64,000 nt of DNA from positions 987,994 through 1,051,993 of the forward strand of contig JAUIEU010000001.1 in NCBI GenBank assembly GCA_030429585.1, read 5' to 3'. The DNA comes from a bacterium. GTDB lineage: Bacteria; Cyanobacteriota; Vampirovibrionia; Vampirovibrionales; Vampirovibrionaceae. Shown here piece after piece: positions 60,703-64,000 of the stretch; the stretch's first letter is position 1; each line of letters begins with the position of its first letter. The notes under the pieces are model-generated. The model ran no database searches, had not been told where the DNA came from, and was given only the letters and a program-made list of their open reading frames with translations. A program made the position numbers and the translations under genes.

Positions 60703-61899
60703 ATGGCCAACTTACGCGTTTACATTATTGCTGCAGACGACACTGCCAACGAGCTAAAAGCTCAGCTGGGAGAGTTGAACTTTGTAGATATTGCCGGATG
60801 CGCTAGCAATACCACCAGCCCACCCATGATGATTGATGTGGTGCTTGTGGATATGGGCGAAGATGCCAACAAAGGCCAAGAAATCATCAGCAAATTAGAT
60901 GCCCTAAACCCCGCCCCCATGATTGTGGCCCTCCACGAGGATATGGATGCGGAAATCATTTTATCCGCCATCCGCAGTGGCGCCGATGAATTTGTTCAAT
61001 ACCCCCAGGATAGTGGCTCTATCGAGCGTATATTAAGCCAACAATTTCAGCGGCTTATTAAAACCAGAGAACAAGACGCCAAGCACAACAAGTCACTCTC
61101 TGGCCAAATTATTAGTTTATTTTCGCCAAAAGGTGGTGGTGGCAGCAGCATTATTGCCATTAACCTGGCCGAGCAATTGCTCCAAAAAACAGGCCAGCGC
61201 GTTATTGTGATTGACGCCAACCCCCAATACAACACGCTAGGCAACCAACTCAATTTGGAATTCCGTTACGGTATTAACGATATGGATTTAGGCGACGGCG
61301 CCGATGTGGAAAATGCCTTGCTAGAAAAACTAACCCTTAGCCACGATAACGGTTTAAAAACCATGGTGTGCTGTAATGACGTGACTAGTGATAGTGTGCC
61401 ACCCACTGATGAACAGTGGGAAGCTATTCTAAACACCCTAAAACAGCATTACGATTGGATTATTGTAGATTGCCCAAGCCAGGTAGTGGATGGCTTTCAC
61501 CAAGTGATTAACCAACTTGGCAGCGTTAATTTATTGGTTTCTATGATGGATTTACCCAGCCTATCCCGCACACGCCAATACTTAGATTTAGCGAAAAAGT
61601 ACCTTAATTTAGAAAATACCAAATTACTCCTAAATCGGTACAACTTGGCGTCTGTTACCAATATTAGTTACCAAAAGCTAGAAGATGCCTTCCACTACCC
61701 CGTATTTTCTCGCTTAAGTAATGACTGGCAAACCTGCATCGACTCAACCTCCTTAGGGCAGTTCCTTAGCGAAACCAAAGGGAACTCACCACTCGCAAAA
61801 GATATTCAAAAGCTAGCAGAACGACTCACCGGCGATGACGACGAGCAAAACGGCACCACTGATGGCTTGCTAGCCAAACTAAAGCAACTGGTAAAATAG
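60703..61899 (+). CDS. tadZ: Flp pilus assembly ATPase TadZ/CpaE
   Basis: TadZ/CpaE places the Flp pilus machine at its cellular site. The N-terminal 125 residues resemble a receiver domain (VDVVLVDMGEDANKG, SAIRSGADEFVQYPQD) of the atypical kind found in CpaE. A MinD/ParA-like ATPase follows, with SPKGGGGSSIIAINLAEQL as deviant Walker A and VIDANPQYNTLGNQLNLE and DWIIVDCPSQVVDGF further on. It heads a tadZ-tadA-tadB run with 14 bp to tadA. Flp pili serve adhesion and biofilm, and might serve prey or surface contact in this lineage (inference). Confidence 0.9.
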   Translation: MANLRVYIIAADDTANELKAQLGELNFVDIAGCASNTTSPPMMIDVVLVDMGEDANKGQEIISKLDALNPAPMIVALHEDMDAEIILSAIRSGADEFVQYPQDSGSIERILSQQFQRLIKTREQDAKHNKSLSGQIISLFSPKGGGGSSIIAINLAEQLLQKTGQRVIVIDANPQYNTLGNQLNLEFRYGINDMDLGDGADVENALLEKLTLSHDNGLKTMVCCNDVTSDSVPPTDEQWEAILNTLKQHYDWIIVDCPSQVVDGFHQVINQLGSVNLLVSMMDLPSLSRTRQYLDLAKKYLNLENTKLLLNRYNLASVTNISYQKLEDAFHYPVFSRLSNDWQTCIDSTSLGQFLSETKGNSPLAKDIQKLAERLTGDDDEQNGTTDGLLAKLKQLVK

Positions 61900-61913
61900 T
61901 AGGAAACGAACCC

Positions 61914-63380
61914 ATGGGCATTTTGAAAAAAAATTGGGGCATTAAAAAATCCGACTCGGATGCGGATACTCCTGCTAAAAATATCGAAAACGAACAAGCG
62001 ACCCATGACACCGCCGCACCCGAGCATACCAACGATGCCCCTGACACTAAGCCACCCACAGAGGAGGCAAAGGCCGAAAAACCCGCAGAACCCCCTGCTG
62101 TAGCCAAACAAAACAGCGCCTTTGAGGCCATTAAACTAAACGTGCATCGTAAGCTGATTGAAGAGCTTGATATGACACGCCTGCTGGCCCTGAATTCGGA
62201 AGACACCCAAAAACAAGTTCGCCTAGCCTTAGAGCAATTGCTCGATATGGAAGATGCCTTGTTAAGCCGAGGCGACAAAGACCAGCTAATAGAAGAACTA
62301 TACAACGAAATATTAGGCCTAGGCCCGCTAGAAACATTGCTAAGCGATGACACCGTTAGCGATATTTTGATTAACGGCCCGCAACAAGTGTACGTGGAAA
62401 AAAGCGGTAAGCTTGTCCTAAGCCCCGTGGTATTTAAAGATGACAAACACCTGCTGCAAATTATCGATAGAATTGTGGCCGCCGTTGGGCGCCGTGTGGA
62501 TGAAAGCCAACCCTTGTGCGATGCCCGCCTCCTTGATGGGTCACGATTTAACTGTGTTATCCCACCGCTAGCTTTGGATGGCGCCTTAGTTTCTATTCGT
62601 AAATTTTCGTCGGATCCGCTGCAAATTGAAGACCTGGTACGCTTTGGCACCATGACCCAAGAGTGCGCCAACTTGCTCCACGGGTTTGTAGAAGCGCGAC
62701 TCAACATTATTATTTCTGGCAGTACCGGTTCGGGTAAAACCACCATGCTGAATATTCTCAGCAGCTTTATCCCCGATGACGAACGGATTGTTACTATCGA
62801 AGATGCTGCCGAACTACAATTGCGCAAACCCCACCTGGCACGGATGGAAACTCGGCCCCCTAACATTGAAGGCAAGGGCGAAATAACCATGCGCGACCTA
62901 TTTAAAAACGCCCTGCGTATGCGGCCAGAACGCGTAGTGGTTGGGGAATGCCGTGGTGGTGAATCCTTAGACATGTTGCAAGCCATGAACACCGGCCACG
63001 ATGGATCCTTAACCACACTACACGCCAACAACCCGCGCGATGCGCTACGACGACTAGAAACCATGGTGATGATGGCCGGTTACGACTTGCCTGCTCGAGC
63101 CATTCGAGAGCAAACCGCCTCTGCCGTACACGTCATCATCCAGGTATCTCGCTTAAGTGATGGTTCTCGCCGAGTAATGAACGTGACAGAAGTGGTGGGC
63201 ATGGAAGGCGATGTTATCCTCTTGCAAGATATTTTTAAATTTCAGCAAAAAGGCTTAGATGAAAACAAAAAAGTAATTGGCGAGTTTATGCACACCGGCA
63301 TTCGCCCCAAATTTTTAGATGCCATGATTGCCCACGGTGTAGAGATTGACGAAAACATGTTTAAGGGCAACTTTGGCTAA
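61914..63380 (+). CDS. tadA: Flp pilus ATPase TadA/CpaF
   Basis: TadA is the secretion ATPase that powers Flp pilus assembly. After a charged, disordered N-terminus (residues 10-65, Asp/Ala/Glu/Pro-rich), the protein has [30 protein letters not shown], Walker A [14 protein letters not shown] (near residue 270), [12 protein letters not shown] (Asp box), [46 protein letters not shown] (Walker B and His box). The order and wording are typical of CpaF/TadA (GSPII/GspE subfamily). It lies 14 bp after tadZ and 72 bp before tadB. Confidence 0.95.
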   Translation: [488 protein letters not shown]

Positions 63381-63452
63381 ACAGCAAAGCACCTTTTTAA
63401 ACGCTTAAGAGAGCAACCCACCCACATTATTGAGAGAGCATTAGCACCCCCC

Positions 63453-64000
63453 ATGGATACCTTTACCTTACTCATCCTCTGCGCAGGGGCCACCACCTTT
63501 TTTCTGGCGGTCGGCATCTACCAAAGCTTTTTTGCCAAGCGCGTTAAAGTAAGAGACCGTTTTGAGCAACAGACGGAAGACCCCACCGAAGCCCGGCGGC
63601 GAAAAATACAAGAAACCCACAACGACAATATTTTAAAACAGCGCAAGGGCAAGGCCAGTAATAAATCAATGGCCATGGAAGTAAAGCTAGAACGCGCCAA
63701 TATGATGATTCAACCTGGCGAGTTCAGCATGATATGTATGGTTTGTGCCGTTATCACTGGGTTATTAACGTGGGCCTTTAGCCAAAATATTATTTTTGGT
63801 GTGATTGCCTTATTCCTCGGGTTTCAATTTCCGCATTGGTACATGGGCATAAAAACCCACTTTCGCATGGCAAAGGCAGAAGAACAATTTAGCGATGTGC
63901 TAGATAGTATGGTGAGCTGCCTAAAAACAGGCCTTGGGTTTAGTCAATCCGTAAACACAGTAACCGAAAATTTTGGCGACCCTTGGGGCACGGAATTTGG
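63453..64000 (+). CDS. tadB: Flp pilus membrane platform protein TadB (partial)
   Basis: The gene starts at ATG 63453 and runs off the window after about 182 codons. It has an N-terminal membrane helix (LLILCAGATTFFLAVGIYQSFF), a charged linker, two further helices (FSMICMVCAVITGLLTWAF, IIFGVIALFLGFQFPHWYMG), and the T2SSF-domain start FSDVLDSMVSCLKTGLGFSQSV, where the 'lxsgLxxGxSf' pattern is visible. This is the inner-membrane platform of the Tad pilus. A GAGAGAG stretch lies about 15 nt before the start. The C-terminal half and tadC should follow outside the window. Confidence 0.88.
   Translation, partial: MDTFTLLILCAGATTFFLAVGIYQSFFAKRVKVRDRFEQQTEDPTEARRRKIQETHNDNILKQRKGKASNKSMAMEVKLERANMMIQPGEFSMICMVCAVITGLLTWAFSQNIIFGVIALFLGFQFPHWYMGIKTHFRMAKAEEQFSDVLDSMVSCLKTGLGFSQSVNTVTENFGDPWGTEF

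Noticed and set aside
61826-63064. 412-aa antisense ORF opposite tadA
   Set aside because: It is a shadow ORF, Ser/Arg-rich, opposite an unmistakable ATPase gene; no start signal or family resemblance.

Overview
The window reads as a chromosome segment of a flagellated, non-photosynthetic relative of the cyanobacteria (Vampirovibrionia, formerly Melainabacteria; a Vampirovibrio-like lineage is my best guess). The reasons are an OmpR-type regulator resembling cyanobacterial RpaB, a cyanobacterial/Firmicute-type 'aluminium resistance' PLP enzyme, a full flagellar basal-body cluster, a heptosyltransferase-like enzyme implying a Gram-negative envelope, and several large membrane proteins with no recognisable family. 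The placement rests on protein character only; no rRNA gene is present. No tRNA gene, CRISPR array or insertion-sequence transposase was seen.

Layout. 1-6.9 kb (minus strand): start of a dicarboxylate/glutamate symporter, an unknown gene, then a regulator-kinase-otsA-otsB run that links a two-component system to trehalose synthesis. 7-13.7 kb: aroH-type chorismate mutase, fliD, secA with an unusual insertion, and small unknown genes. 14-16.4 kb: a tandem pair of unknown paralogues and a polyferredoxin. 16.6-23.6 kb: flgB-flgC-fliE-fliF-fliG-fliH-fliI, the rod, MS-ring, switch and export-ATPase core of a flagellum. 23.7-33.6 kb: cation antiporter, Nudix enzyme, an AT-rich orphan, rel/spoT, glycosyltransferase, DnaJ-domain protein, M23 peptidase, pdxJ, methyltransferase and an EF-hand protein. 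33.6-38.9 kb: the conserved rpmH-rnpA-yidD-yidC block facing dnaA, with an mnmD-like gene and a long non-coding stretch that may hold the origin.

38.9-51 kb: small unknown genes, a PLP enzyme, an EnvC-like M23 protein, flgM, and three large membrane proteins plus a helical-repeat protein surrounding rpmE and prfA. 51-60.5 kb: a large secreted TPR protein, an MBL-fold protein that has lost its metal ligands, queF, a methylcrotonyl-CoA carboxylase-type beta subunit, a frameshifted gene, gap, tpiA, dut and a membrane zinc peptidase. 60.7-64 kb: tadZ/cpaE, tadA/cpaF and the start of tadB, the motor of a Flp (Tad) pilus.

The most interesting non-coding signal is a pair of about 220-bp elements (42608-42831 and 54223-54439). 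They share several hairpins in which paired bases have changed together, so they look like copies of one structured RNA family; each lies between the 3' ends of converging genes. A second, different structured element with long terminal inverted repeats lies at 50773-50920. Flagellar regulation is hinted at by an FlgM-like anti-sigma factor and by candidate sigma-28 promoters before flgM and fliD.
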